The notes under the pieces: model-generated | The model's database searches: none | The model's input: only the letters and a program-made list of their open reading frames with translations | Told to the model about the DNA's origin: nothing | Shown here: one piece after another, positions 1 to 11,733 of the stretch | Layout of the letters: every line of letters starts with the position of its first letter | How positions within the stretch are numbered: position 1 is the stretch's first letter | DNA from: Bryum argenteum | Taxonomy: Eukaryota; Streptophyta; Bryopsida; Bryales; Bryaceae | Direction of reading: 5' to 3' | DNA length: 64,000 nucleotides | Assembly (NCBI GenBank): GCA_037043015.1 | Contig: CM073325.1 | Location: 6,737,001 to 6,801,000 of the forward strand | Translations under genes and position numbers: made by a program

Positions 1-53
1 CCTGGCCACCGCTTGGCCTCTCAGACGCTGGCAAGGCTCGAGAGGATGCTGTG
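1..53 (+). CDS. Possible C-terminal end of a gene cut by the window edge
   Basis: The first 53 bases read in frame 1 as a short helical-looking tail (PGHRLASQTLARLERML) ending at TGA 51-53, and they are richer in CpG than the AT-rich DNA that follows. No family can be named from 17 residues. It could equally be chance. Extending the sequence to the left would decide. Confidence 0.22.
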
Positions 54-728
54 ATCCTGTATCACTATGCCACAACTGTTCAAATCATGTCCCGAATATT
101 CACTTGATTTAGCTGCATCATTTATTGATAGCTCTCATGTTACTAAATAATATAGCAGGTATCGGTGTGGGTAACGTTAATTACTACACTGACACCTTGG
201 CGCAGGAATCATGGTTCATCGTGTAAACTAGTCCCCATTTGCTTCCTGAACGTTATAGAGTATCTCAGAGATGGGGTATTATTCAGCTGTTGTATGGACC
301 CACTTGATAAAGTCATCAATACAATCTTTGATACGCTCTTCAATCCTTCACGTAAGCTTCATTATCTTAGTGCATTTGGTGTATCGTGATTTACACACTC
401 GACTAACAGAAGAGCTAAACCTGACCTGGTTATGAGACAGTGGAGTTGTCTCCTTAACAAGCTGGTGAGATTTGGCAAGTTTTTTTCAACTTGGTTGAAT
501 TTTTTGACATGCACTTAGTACGTACGTTGGAATGAAGTTGATTGTGCATTCACACATGGTGTAAGGTGCTTACAAATAGACATGCACATTAGATGCACCG
601 CTCAAGGTGCACACACATGGGATCAGAAGCAGTAAAAAGTAGAGTTTGGTGGTAGGGTTGGACACAGGTAATAATTCACCCTTTATCGAAAGGGGAGTGA
701 AGCTCAAAACGTTGGTCTTTGGTCAGAG

Positions 729-814
729 AATCAAACATATATGGAGTTGAACTTTAATCAAACATTTATATGGAGTTGAACTTTAATCAAACATTTATAT
801 GGAGTTGAACTTTA
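729..814 (+). repeat. Three-copy minisatellite, unit about 29 bp
   Basis: Three consecutive units share ATATGGAGTTGAACTTTA. The last two are identical and the first lacks two bases. This is simple tandem duplication with no spacers, so it is not a CRISPR-like array. Confidence 0.8.
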
Positions 815-894
815 TGAGGCTTGTAGAGTTTTCCCATGTCTTTCCAACAAGAACAATCATGTTTCAGAATTCCTCCTACAAATTTCCTTGTACG

Positions 895-1650
895 CTGATA
901 GATGTTCACTCTTGAAGTTTTAAAACACTATTGGAGCATGTTGAAATGTGCCCAGAACTGTTCTATATCTTCATATATTCTCAAAAATTTCCTTAAATCA
1001 ATTAAGATGCAAAATCTTTGAATATTCGCGAGGAATAAAGATTATGTTTTTTTTAAAGTTCTATACAGAAGAGATACCAAGGCATGATCTTACGGTTTGG
1101 ACTTCTGATTCAATGATTTTTCACGTGGCCTTTTCATCCCTAAGAATCCTTGTGTTTTTGAAAGCTTGTTTTGAGCATACAGAAGAGATACCAAGGCATG
1201 ATCTCACCGTTTGGGTTCCTAATTCACTAATTTTTCACGCGCCTTTTTAAGTGCCAAAGACTGACCTTTCTACTTGAATTTCACCATACCTCCAAGTGAA
1301 AATCCAAACTTTTCCCTAGGTTTTATAGGTCCTATGAGGGTAAACGTTATGTAAATATGTACCTAACTTCCTCAAAAACAAGTATATAGAGAGACTCATG
1401 TCAAATTTTCTTATAGAATTGGTTCTTTTGACTCATGAAACACCTCAATGCCTATTACAATAAGAAGGGAAAAAAAATACTTTTTTGCAACTTTAAACAT
1501 TATGATCTCACAAATGGTGAGGAATTTGAAATTAAGATTTGATATACATGTATTTAATGTACAAGTTAGCTACTAGATCCTACAGTTACATACTTTAAAA
1601 CTTTACAAAAGTTGAATATTTGCATCTTGCATTAAAAGAGGGTTTTATCG
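895..1650 (+). repeat. Dispersed repeat R1, copy 1
   Basis: This segment aligns by eye, with many substitutions, to about 4190-4800 in the same orientation. Shared blocks include AAGGCATGATCT, CATACCTCCA and GAGGGTAAA in the same order. Copy 1 carries a local tandem duplication of about 109 bp (about 1066-1245) that copy 2 lacks. No coding capacity is visible. It may be an old transposon or LTR fragment. Confidence 0.55.
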
Positions 1651-2041
1651 CAGTTTTGAGGCGAGTCTCCTTTATGGATTATAAAGGTGAGGCACCTAAA
1701 GCCGACCATGCACCCATAACCAACTAGTGGAGTACCGTATTCCAAATCCGCTCACAAGAAATCCCCCCGCCAAGTAGCCATGTTACTTAGGTTCATGATT
1801 GTATTTTTCTCAATTGATATAATACATTGGTTGGTTTCAAGAAGAAGTAAAAAGTATCTAAAATGTTATGGGTTTTAGGTGAACCTACATATTGGTTAAG
1901 TGTATTGAGTAACATTTTGGCTTTCAAAATTCAGTGGAGCAAACATAAAATTTAAAGTTGCATTCTTCATAACATTTATTTCTTATTGAAGGAAAAAGGG
2001 CACCCTCCATTGATACACCTCCCCTTTTTGTGGGAATTCTC

Positions 2042-2403
2042 TTAACCCTTAAACGCTCAAGCAAGCCCGAAGGGCTTGATTCAAACAGAATCTTCTCTGT
2101 AGCTCTCACTGTAATCAACTTTTCACTTATATTTTGATGTCAAAATGGTCACCGTCTTATGATGCATTCAAAAAGTGAAATTTTACAATTCAAATCACAA
2201 TTTGTACGAGTGATTTTGTGCTTTGAAAGGATTGTGGTAGGTAGGTTGGGGTTGTACATAACCTTGTAGGAGGTTGCAAGCTCATCATTGATTGGTTCAT
2301 TCATGATGCCCAAGTTCAGAAAGTGCACTATTCATGATGCCCAAGTCCAAAAGATGCTGTGATCCAATTTTGGGCTGCCCGTTTTAGACCCCATGGGCTA
2401 AAT
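2042..2403 (+). mobile_element. TTAA element family 1, truncated copy
   Basis: The left end TTAACCCTTAAACGC and the body match the complete copies at 5857-6225 and 17371-17742. The right terminal repeat is degraded after about 2400. It is non-autonomous and has no coding sequence. Confidence 0.75.
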
Positions 2404-4189
2404 GGTCGGTTTTAGGTACCTTGACCTTAGTAGCATTGGGAAAGTCAATTGTGTGCGTACCATTATCAAGATATGGAAGATCTACTATTGAAAACCGACC
2501 TGCCACTACTAACTAGTGTATTTCTTCCTAAGAACTTTATGGAGGACCTAAAGTCAACCTGGCATGTTTTAATGGTTGGTGACCAATTCTCAACAATTTT
2601 TGTTCAGCTGGAAAAGAATGTCCTATTTCGAAGATTCAATGCATCTTGATTTCTATTCAGCAACTAGAAGTTCCCTTTCAAAAATTCTTCATGAAATTCA
2701 TGTGGATTGACATTTTACACCACAAAGTTTTTCGAGAATTCTCCATATGGTTGCAGCTTCTCTTTCCCTTTTGTAAAGAAAGAGATCTACATGAGAACTT
2801 CAAGAAGCTGATATGTTGGTGAATGGTAAGGATGTGATGCACCTTATTGAAGGAGCCCATTCTAAAAGTGCCGTGAATATTATGTTGTATCTTTGGGCAA
2901 GTGGTCGTATCTTGAAAACTACACAAGGAACAATCTTTTAGCATAAAGATCCTTGATGCAAAATTGCCTAAATTAGAAAAAATGACCTTTGTTCACGTCA
3001 AGCCAAAAAAAAAAAAAAAAAAAAAAACTCAATCTAAGTATCACATAGAAAATCCAACCTTAGGATCTTGAAGTTACCTTACTTTTCCACTAGTATGTGA
3101 AATTTGAACCGTCGATTCTTTTTCATTTTATCATGGTCAAAATTGGCTGATTTTTTTTTCCCTTGCGAGCGGCCCAAAATACCATTTTGACTTTCTTGGA
3201 TCTTTAGAGGTTAAAGATTCTAATCCTAATAATAGACACACTCATGAAGGGACCGTAACATGGTACAATGTGTGGAATTTATGATGATTTTATATCTATT
3301 GATTATGTTGTCCATGCAAGTAAGGTAAGGGTTGTGAAATCCATCCGGAGTCTACAAACCATCCCTTATCACAAGGTACTCAAGAAGCACAGAGGCAAGA
3401 TTCATTGTACCCATTGTCAAGATTTAGAAGTTACAAAAACCTCACCTTTACTGCTTCAAAGATTCATAACTAGTTAGAAAATAGTCTAAATTATAATATA
3501 TTTCCACTTCGATTTGTCACCCACAAGTCCAATTCACACTACGGTGGAGAAGGCCACCAGTTAGTCAGTCAAGAATTCCCTTTCATAACCAATCACTTTC
3601 AACCAATCACTCCTGATATTTGCTCCTTAATTTCCTGATCGTAGTGGGAAGCCGACCTTTTACACATATTCCTAAAATTTGTCTGTAAAATTTGTCATAA
3701 AGCTTTTTGAGAGAAAATTTGGCCCTTACCTCATGTTGGCATTATTGATCCCCATGTATGGTATTTTGAGTATAAAATTATATATAAGGCATCTGCTTTT
3801 TCTCCAGGAGAAGTCCAAATTGACAAATGTCTGCAAGAACTGGGCTGAAACTTTGTCTTTATCAATGCAAGTTGCTATAGATATATTTTCTATCCCAAAA
3901 CAGAAGCAACCAGTATTGAGGTTCTTGAGTTGGAAAAAGAACCCACTAACCATTCAAGAGAGAATCAAAGTATTTCTTCATAGACTAATACTCCTTTTTG
4001 TTTCCTCCGATGTCTAAAAGAAAGAGTTTGAATTCTGCTTTAACCCCTTATGTCGAGAAGAGTCGTTTGGGGGTCTGGTCAGCCCTTATTTACTATATTT
4101 AGATTGAAACCTTTGGCGGATCGTTGGGTTTTTACATACCTTTCCGAAGAGTCCTTTCTTGCTTCAAAATTCTTCATATTTTGGGAGTT

Positions 4190-4800
4190 ATTCACGGTCA
4201 AAGTTTGAAAACACTATCTGCAACTTGCCCAAAACTGCCCAAACTCTGGTATATGCTCCTTCATTCTCAAAATCTGACAAAAATAAATAAGATGGCATGA
4301 ACTTCAAAAATTCACCAGATATTTACTTTTTTTCAAGTTTTGTTTATTGTACTTGGAAATAATGTTTTAAGGCATGATCTCATTGTTTGGATTATTGTTT
4401 AGATGTCGTTTTTATCATCAAGGAGGGGCCTTCGCAGTTGAATTTCAGCATACCTCCATGTGAAAATTCAAGCATTTCTTTGGATTTTTTAGGTCTCTTG
4501 AGGGTAAAATTGCATACACATGTTCCTAAACCACTAAGGAACAAGAATTTGTAGAGCCACAATTCAAATTTATTCTTGAAATTGGTTTTTTGGCTCATAA
4601 GAAACTTCGAACACATTTTGCAACAACGGAAAAAAACTTATTTTTCAACTTTGAATGTTACGATCTCACAATTGGTAAGGAATTTGAAACTAAGTTTCGG
4701 TACACACATACATGAACAAGTTAGGTATAAGATCTTACTGTTCCATATTGGAGACTAAGTCAAAAGTTAAACATTTTCATTTTGCATTGAAAGAGGGTGG
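4190..4800 (+). repeat. Dispersed repeat R1, copy 2
   Basis: This is the second diverged copy of the repeat at 895-1650, in the same orientation, without the internal 109-bp duplication. No gene is visible in it. Confidence 0.55.
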
Positions 4801-4998
4801 TTTTGAAGTGTCTTGGCAATTTTAGGGGCTTTTGACTTTAGGGTTTAATGCAAAAGACCTTAGTTAGACTCTTTTCAACTTCAAGACTCTATTAAGTATA
4901 TTCGTGCTTTTAATTGTGAAATAATTTTGCAGAGACCCCACCCTACACTTTTATGTAAGAAATTCTTCACTGAAAATTTTCCATAGCATCACATTATG

Positions 4999-5000
<2 letters not shown>

Positions 5001-5048
<48 letters not shown>
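5001..5048. repeat. AT dinucleotide microsatellite
   Basis: An uninterrupted run of alternating A and T. An open frame crossing it is an artefact of the repeat. Confidence 0.95.
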
Positions 5049-5050
<2 letters not shown>

Positions 5051-5433
5051 CATAATAGACTCTTCCTTTATATCACAATGTGCAAAATGAGATATTATAA
5101 AACATATCAAATTGTAATCTAAAGTAAAACTTTCATGTACGGGAATACTTTTGTATAATGTTTCCAAATAAGGGAACAATTACAAAATGTTCACATAGAG
5201 GAATATAAAATGATCTTTTGTTTTTAATTTTCCATCACTATAAAACATAATGAAGCTAAATATAAGAAAGATTGTTATATTAACACATTGAAGCTAACAC
5301 AAAGCTTCTTTGTTTGCTTTTGAAGGAGCACTAATTTTTTTATTTTCCTTTCCTTCTTTGAAGATTTATTAAGATTGTTCCCCTTTTGAAACTAATTTAC
5401 AAAAGTGTTCCCCTATATGATAACTCCTCTAAT

Positions 5434-5823
5434 TTAACTCTTAAAAGCCCAATCAACCATTTTATGGTCGATCCCAAATTTGAGGAGTTGTACCCCGATA
5501 TTTTTGGAATTTTTTTAACATGCAAAAGTTTGGTAAGTTGGGAACCACATCCAATTTATAGAACCTTGTTTGGATTCATAAATAGTTCACATATAAACTA
5601 AAATATTTATTTTGAGAACTATTTATGAAAATCAAAGTTTTACTCTCTTGAACTCATTATAAAACAAATATTACCTATTTCAGGATATTTAACCGTAAAG
5701 ATCCAATTTAGGGTTTAAGGTCTTTATACTATCTTTGGAGTGCTATATCATAAGAGTTATGGAATCCATATTTTATAACTCATCTAAGTTTTTCTTCAAA
5801 CCCCTTGGACATTTAGGGGTTGA
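5434..5823 (-). mobile_element. TTAA element family 3, internally deleted inverted copy
   Basis: The left end reads TTAACTCTTAAAAGCCCAAT and the right end ATTTAGGGGTTGAA. The interior matches the copy at 12984-13545 in the opposite orientation but is shorter (390 versus 562 bp), so it has lost internal sequence. It has no coding capacity. Confidence 0.65.
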
Positions 5824-5856
5824 ATCACATTATTGGCACAAACTCATTGTGTGATA

Positions 5857-6225
5857 TTAACCCTTAAACGTCTAGCTATACGGATTTGGGCAGCCTAGTA
5901 TTGGATCACAACACCTTTTGGATTTGGGCATCATGAATAGTGCACTTTTTGAACTTGGGCATCATGAATGATCCAATCAATGATGAGCTTGCAACCTCCT
6001 ACAAGTATTGTACAACCCCAACCTACCTACCACAATCCTTTCAAAGCACAAAATCACTCATAAAAATTGTGATTTGAATTCTAAAATTTCACTTTTTGAA
6101 TGCATCAGAAGAAGGTGACCAGTTTGACATCAAAATATAAGTGAAAAGTTGAGTACATTGAGAGCTACAGAGAAGATTCTATTGGAAAAGGACCCCTGGG
6201 GTCACCTTAGACGTTTGAGGGTTAA
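5857..6225 (-). mobile_element. TTAA element family 1, complete copy
   Basis: The element is 369 bp including the TTAA tetranucleotides at both ends. The terminal inverted repeats read TTAACCCTTAAACGTCTA and, on the right, GACGTTTGAGGGTTAA. A TTAA target with CCC/GGG termini is the hallmark of piggyBac-type elements. Lacking any open frame, this is best read as a non-autonomous (MITE-like) member. It is inverted relative to the copies at 2042 and 17371. Confidence 0.75.
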
Positions 6226-7071
6226 CGAGGTCAAGATGCCCTTCTAATCCTCGCTTGAGTAGGGAGAGTGCTTACAAATGGCGCTTTCCCTATGCATGAA
6301 AATTACACCATTACTATCATTATTGGTAGCGCTCCGGTTTTGAGCAGTCTCTCTTATCAAGTGAACAAGAATTTCTTCTCAAGTCTTTCAACGAATCAAG
6401 TATCAATCACGAGAGACGAACAATTTGAACCATAAAGTACATCTAACGTAAGCATGGCTGTATGCCATAAATGAAACAGATAAGAGATGAATATTACTAA
6501 TCTTGATCCAATCACAACTCTCAGGTCGTCGTCATCAGCCCCGGAATAGGCCATTTGAAGGTTCTGAAGTGTGATTTTGAGTTGAGAAAATCGGGGATTC
6601 TGCACGGCAGACACCCCGGAATGGGATGCATGGCGATGGAGGCGCGGCGATGGGGTGAAGTTCTCGTCTTATGCGCACCATGACGGAAGCTTGCATGAGG
6701 AAAGTCCACTTTGTTGACAACTCCAGCGTTGAAGTTGAATTTTTGTCCACGCCTCGGTACCTGATGGAGCGAGGGAGAGCGCCGTATATACTAATTAGAA
6801 TCGCTGCCTCGCTTGCCTTCTATTTTCAGTGTCTACGTCTGCTTCAGTTGGTTGCTACCGCCACCAGTCTGAGTGAACTCCTCGTTGCTCGTAAATATTA
6901 TGCGCTTCCTTGTATGGACCGAGTGAACGCTTCGTATTTGCTATTCAATTTGCTCTTCCTTTCTTGTTCTTGACTGCGAGCAACAGCTCAAAAACGATCC
7001 TCGAGTTTCGGAGTGTGCTGACGTTCTTGCAAAGCTCGTGCTAACGTCCGAGGTTTTGATCGTCGTTCCAA

Positions 7072-8024
7072 ATGACTACAATATTGTCGGTACGCCTCAT
7101 TTGACGACTTTCTTGATTGTCGTTAGTTTATAATTGCGATGTGTCGAGTGGAATCGATTTGCTCTTCTTGTATGAAGTGATCGGATCTTGAAGGTTCTTG
7201 ATTGTGTTGTGTGCGTTCTTGAGCTGTGTGATTTGGCTTCTTACGCAATGTGATATGGCTTACGACGTTCAGTACAGGGAAGTTTTTGTTACGGCGGACA
7301 AGAGCACGATCAAAAAGTGTGAGGATTTGTTGGAGAAGTTGCCGACGGAGGTTGCGAAACCAGTAAGCCGGAAGCCGATGTGGTCGTTCTTGAGGTCGAT
7401 TGAAGGTTTCGACACCGTTCGCGCAGCGAAATGCCTGGGAATGCTTCTGGATGCCGAATACGATACCATGAGCGGTTTGAAACTAGCAACGACGCAAGAT
7501 CTGGTTGAAGTCGTAGGTCTCAAGCAAGAGGACGCTCTCCGAATAGTTCATGCCGCCAGAAACGCAGGCTTGGAACCTGGTAAGCGAATTTCCGGTTGCT
7601 ACACCTGTTTTGCACTTCGCGTAAGGACGTTGTCCAACCTAGTTAGATCGCTGATTTCTTCTGGGAATCGACACAGTAAAAGGACGGAGAGCTTCAAAAA
7701 ATTCTTATATTTCAGATTAGTGTAATGGATTGTGTAGTGTGGCAAGAGTGAGCAGAATAAGTGTGGGCTAGCTCTCTTGGTAAGAGTCTGTCAAAATGGC
7801 ACATGTGACGTTACGTTGCTGTGTGTAACTATCTGTACTGAATCTTCGTACTGCAGCAACACCTCTTCAGAAACCGCTCAAATCGGAAATTTCTTACGTC
7901 TAACATACTCCAATTTTCTGTGTTGGCAGATACAGTTCCAAAAGCAGCTGTCCTCCCATGGGCCAGTGAACCACGTGAACAGTCTGACAGTAGTAGAGAG
8001 GTCAACGATAGGAGGTTAGTGTAA
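7072..8024 (+). CDS. Small SAM-like domain protein, copy 1 (three exons)
   Basis: I read three exons: 7072-7089, 7273-7579 and 7930-8024, giving 139 residues. The first exon encodes only MTTILS and joins in frame to YREVF. The start is supported by the paralogue at 10119-10716, which has MATILS at the same splice junction. The core (WSFLRSIEGF, then LLDAEY, LATTQDL and GLKQEDALRIVHAA) resembles a sterile-alpha-motif helical bundle, normally a protein-interaction module, but this is a weak family call. The C-terminus ends in a PWASEP-type tail. Donor and acceptor sites are canonical (CG|GTACGC, TTCAG|TAC, TG|GTAAGC, GGCAG|AT). A TATATA at 6785-6790 could be a core promoter. Function is unknown. 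Confidence 0.7.
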
Positions 8025-10118
8025 GCCAGGTGTAAAGTGTAAATTAGCAAGGAACTTTAGAATATCGGTATTAAGGAGCTCGATAAGTAGAGCTTTTACG
8101 TGCTTTACAGTGCACGGCATTCTTATAGAGGCACACAATGAGGCATCATTATCTCCTGCGCTAGATTTGAGGAAACCTTCAATCAGACTGGCAGGGTGTG
8201 CATCGCAATGAAAATCATTGGGATCTTGTTTGAATCTGTTGAGAAGACCTGGATGTTCATTACAGTATGATCATTCAATCCTCGTCTCATAAAAAAAAGC
8301 CAAAATATGTGTCACAGAAGCGAACATGTGACTTATGGTACTTTTAAGTCAAATTAATCAAACTCCTGGTGGGAGAAATGATGTCATATTCAATAGTAGA
8401 GCAAGGGCTGTAAACTAAGCTCTTGCATAAGCCTTTAATATGCAAGACAGATGGTTCAAGCTTACCTTTCGATGTTGCAACATGATTTGACAGTTCTAAA
8501 AGGGAAGACGAAATTATCATAATCAATGAGATAGCAGCCGAATCTAAAATCCGTGAATGTGGTTCACAACCAATTTTCTATTAACTACTGAGGAGGATAT
8601 CGTCAGTAGTAAATCATGAATACCACATTACAAGAATAGTCCTTGTACTCTGTATCTTAGCATTAAAAATGACCGAAACATCACTGATTACTGCATGGTA
8701 GAGGTGCCGTAAAGTACACTTGCGATCATTTGTAACAACTCGAATGCATTCTAAAATATTGCAGCTAAAAGCTACATGGAAGTTGCATGTCACCTATAGT
8801 AGGTATCCCATGACAATTCTCTTCAATACTTATTGGACACTGTCACTCTCAATTTGAAGCTAGAATCTGAGATGGTTCAAGACTGTTCTATGATGAGCTG
8901 AGACTGTCTCCCGATGGACCAAAACTGTTACATGTGATGTTTCCAGTAATTTTGATGTCTGGTTGGAGTGAACTATGATTTGATCAAATCTCAAAATTTT
9001 GTTTCAGTGTTATAGTAGAACTGACACAATGTTCTTAACCCTAAAATGCCCATGGGGTCTGAAACGGGTAGCCCAAAATTGGATCACAACAAAACTTAGG
9101 CATCATGAATAGTCCTTTTTGAACTTGGGCATCATGAATAAGCCAATCAATGCAACCTCCTCCAAGGTTATGTACAACCCCTCACCCAAAGTATGTTTGG
9201 AACTAGTTAGTACTCAACCAAGGCTTGCAAAAGCAAGTTATACATGATCAACAAAGTTGGTCATAAATATCATATTTTGTGAAACTAGCAATTGAGAATT
9301 TTCTGAAACATATTTATTTCCATACCTTATGGTAATACATGTCCCAATGCAATCGGTATCCCATATTGATTTTCATGTACTTCCAAACACAATTGTAATC
9401 AACACATGATAGTGATTCTAATCATAGTCATATCCCCATCTCATCATAGACAAATCTCAACGCATATGCATGTAAGTAGTTCTTCTTTCAATCCCTATGC
9501 GACCAGATCTCGATCATTATCAATTTAACCGGAACAAAACTATCGTACAATCTTACAGAGGCTTCCCTTCTTTGATGAAAGAAAGCAGAAAGTTGTGTTT
9601 TCCATTTTTCAAGTTATCTTGCTTCACCCTTAACCTGCTTCTAAGTATGTAAAAATGTAGTTCACTTGAATCTTGCAATGTTATTCAGTGACTCTCATTC
9701 TAATTCAGAAGTACCTGACGTAAGACTAGATACTTCGGTTGGAATTGAGACTGCAGGAGACACAGAACCACACCACGACATAGTAATCTCCTACTATATG
9801 TCACAGCCTTTTTGTATTGCTAAGAAATATTCACATTGAGGTCTCGATCAAGACATCGATTGAAAGTTACACCCCGGCTATTCTGGTAAGGGATTCTCCT
9901 CAAATCCAGCGCAGGAAAGAATGATTCCTAATTAACCCTCACACACTCCTCCATATACAATACCTGCCCGGTGTTCCAAAGAGCTAACCTCAAATAATGT
10001 CGTGCACACTATACCTCTCCTGGCCAGTTCCACGTTCGTACCTTAGTCCTAGTTCATATTTACCTCCTCTGGCAAACCATTCTTCGATGACTCCATCATC
10101 AAAAGTCTACTTGTCACC
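8025..10118. other. Intergenic DNA between the two SAM-like genes
   Basis: Apart from a truncated TTAA family-1 fragment (9035-9181), I see no supported gene. Open frames are short and without motifs. Confidence 0.5.
9035..9181 (-). mobile_element. TTAA element family 1, end fragment
   Basis: The fragment begins TTAACCCTAAAATGCCC and matches the family-1 end that contains the phrase GGGCATCATGAATAG, then stops abruptly near 9181. About 60 percent of the element is missing. Confidence 0.65.
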
Positions 10119-10716
10119 TTAATACGATTCACAGGCCCACGGAAGAGCAAAGCTTGTATCAACACATGCAACCGCATCTTCCGCAGCATACACTATTTCG
10201 AGAGCGTCCTCTGGTCTTAGACCTGCCCCCTGCATCAACTCCTGTGAAGTGGCGTGCTTCAAGTCACTTATCGACTTGTACTGCGCATCCAGAAGTAGTC
10301 CCAAACACTCCGCGGCTCTAGCGTTGTCGAAACCTTCTATCCCCTTGAGAAACGACCACAACGGGTTTCGCACTACCGGTCTCGTGGTACTCTCTAATGG
10401 TAACCGCATCAAGATCGCTACACACCTCCGAAGCGTATTCCTGTCGGCCATAAGGAAAGCTTCCCTGTACTGAACATCGCAACACCAAACATTCAACACG
10501 ATCCGAACTAATCGTCTTTCTACACGATCAAGATACAAACTAACCGTGATATTCCGTGATATTCACGATCCGATCTATGCATTTTCTTAATATTCAAGAT
10601 CCAAATAGTCGTTAGACTATCCTTCCTTAAACAACACGAAGTCATCAGAGACAGTCACAAGAAGTAGATAATATACAGAGCAAGGTCCAGAAAATTACCG
10701 ACAAGATAGTAGCCAT
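10119..10716 (-). CDS. Small SAM-like domain protein, copy 2 (two exons)
   Basis: Exons are 10699-10716 and 10119-10469, giving 122 residues. MATILS joins in frame to YREAFLMADRN. It is a clear paralogue of the gene at 7072-8024: FLKGIEGFDNARAAECLGLL matches FLRSIEGFDTVRAAKCLGML, and both have the GL..EDAL.IV.AA block. It has the same first intron (229 bp here, 183 bp in copy 1) but lacks the second: where copy 1 has a 350-bp intron before its PWASEP tail, copy 2 reads straight through to the matching PWACES tail. The two genes point towards each other. Function is unknown, and a SAM-like interaction domain is my best guess. Confidence 0.68.
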
Positions 10717-11500
10717 TGTGAACCAAGATCGCAAACCACAAGACCGTCAACGCTTTGTAAAATGAGCTTCCAGTGGTAGGAACCAGAGAGAGATGGATCT
10801 AAGCCACTAGTACATACAAGGGGACGTGTAAAGAGAATGATTGTCAAAGACCGATGAAGCATGCAAAAGGAAAGTCGTAACGATCTCGTGTCGCTATGAG
10901 TTGATAGCACGGTGAATCGCACTCTTGCAATAAGCAATACAGAAGTCTGCAATGACAGCACCGGGCCGGCTCTCTCAGCTAGCTTGCTATGCCGATAATT
11001 TTAAAAAAGAAATTTAGAAGTAGCTCGTGAGTGGAGCGCCACCGATTGCTCCATCGCTTAAGCAGGTCTCGAAGTTTGAGTGACAAATTCTATCCTCAAA
11101 CTTCGAGACCTGCAGTTTTTCAACAAAGTGAGCGTAGTTTCAACATTCGGAGTCGCTCCGGAAGACATCGGTCTCCCATCGGCGGCCTTTTCATCCGAGA
11201 AATGGATGATTCTTTTTGGATGAATGTAATCGAATCTCTGTGCATCCTCCATCGCGGCCGGCTTTGTCGCTAATAACGGAATGAATCAGCCTCCAGGTCA
11301 CCTCAAGTTCGGGTTTAAAGAAGTGGTGGTAGGTGAACCCCCAAAGTCAAAGTCAAGTCAAAGTCAAGGCTTCAATTCCTATTGATGTTTTAGCTCGGAA
11401 TATGCTTGGTGAAAATTTTCATTTTATGACTCAATTTTAAAACATAGCAGTCGAATCTAGTATCTAACTTGTATGTATATTAATACACTAAGTATAGAAT
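10717..11500. other. Upstream region of SAM-like gene 2, with a perfect foldback
   Basis: Contains the 5' flank of the minus-strand gene and the short hairpin at 11062-11113. Open frames on both strands over 11031-11273 are produced by that symmetrical sequence and show no recognisable family. Confidence 0.4.
11062..11113. repeat. Perfect 19-bp inverted repeat with 14-bp loop
   Basis: The left arm GCAGGTCTCGAAGTTTGAG (11062-11080) is exactly complementary to the right arm (11095-11113). The symmetry ends outside the arms. It could form a hairpin in RNA or a cruciform in DNA. The arms are shorter than a typical plant pre-miRNA stem. Confidence 0.85.
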
Positions 11501-11733
11501 TTAACCCCTAAAGCTCTGAGCGTGCCGTGGCGACCAGTAGAATACGGTGTATTTTGGTTGTATTTGGAGTGAATGCACACCTTTAATGGGTTTGAGTTCA
11601 AAGAAGAAGTTGACATTTGAATTAATGCGGTTCTAGTGAGCTATTACGATTCCAGTTTAGAGTTTCTTGTTGATAGCAAATCCTAATTATACGACACCGT
11701 ACATACTATGCCCAAGGGACTTTTAAGGGTTAA
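11501..11733 (+). mobile_element. TTAA element family 2, copy 1 (233 bp)
   Basis: The ends are TTAACCCCTAAAGCTC and ACTTTTAAGGGTTAA, each including TTAA. The whole body is nearly identical to 14674-14906, which has the same length. It is non-coding, and the high identity of the two copies suggests recent movement. Confidence 0.78.

Larger units (their letters stand above)
54..5430. other. Gene-poor AT-rich repeat region
   Basis: I see no convincing gene here. The stretch holds a minisatellite (729-814), two diverged copies of a dispersed repeat (about 895-1650 and 4190-4800), a truncated TTAA element (2042-2403), a poly-A run (3007-3027) and an AT microsatellite (about 5001-5048). Short open frames in it lack conserved motifs, codon bias or plausible splice sites. 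Confidence 0.6.

Noticed and set aside
165-389. 74-residue plus-strand frame
   Set aside because: No motif, poor composition and no splice context.
729-814. CRISPR-like array
   Set aside because: Only three directly abutting units without unique spacers, in a eukaryotic genome.
4994-5179. Minus-strand frame ending in alternating Ile-Tyr
   Set aside because: It is produced by the AT dinucleotide microsatellite.
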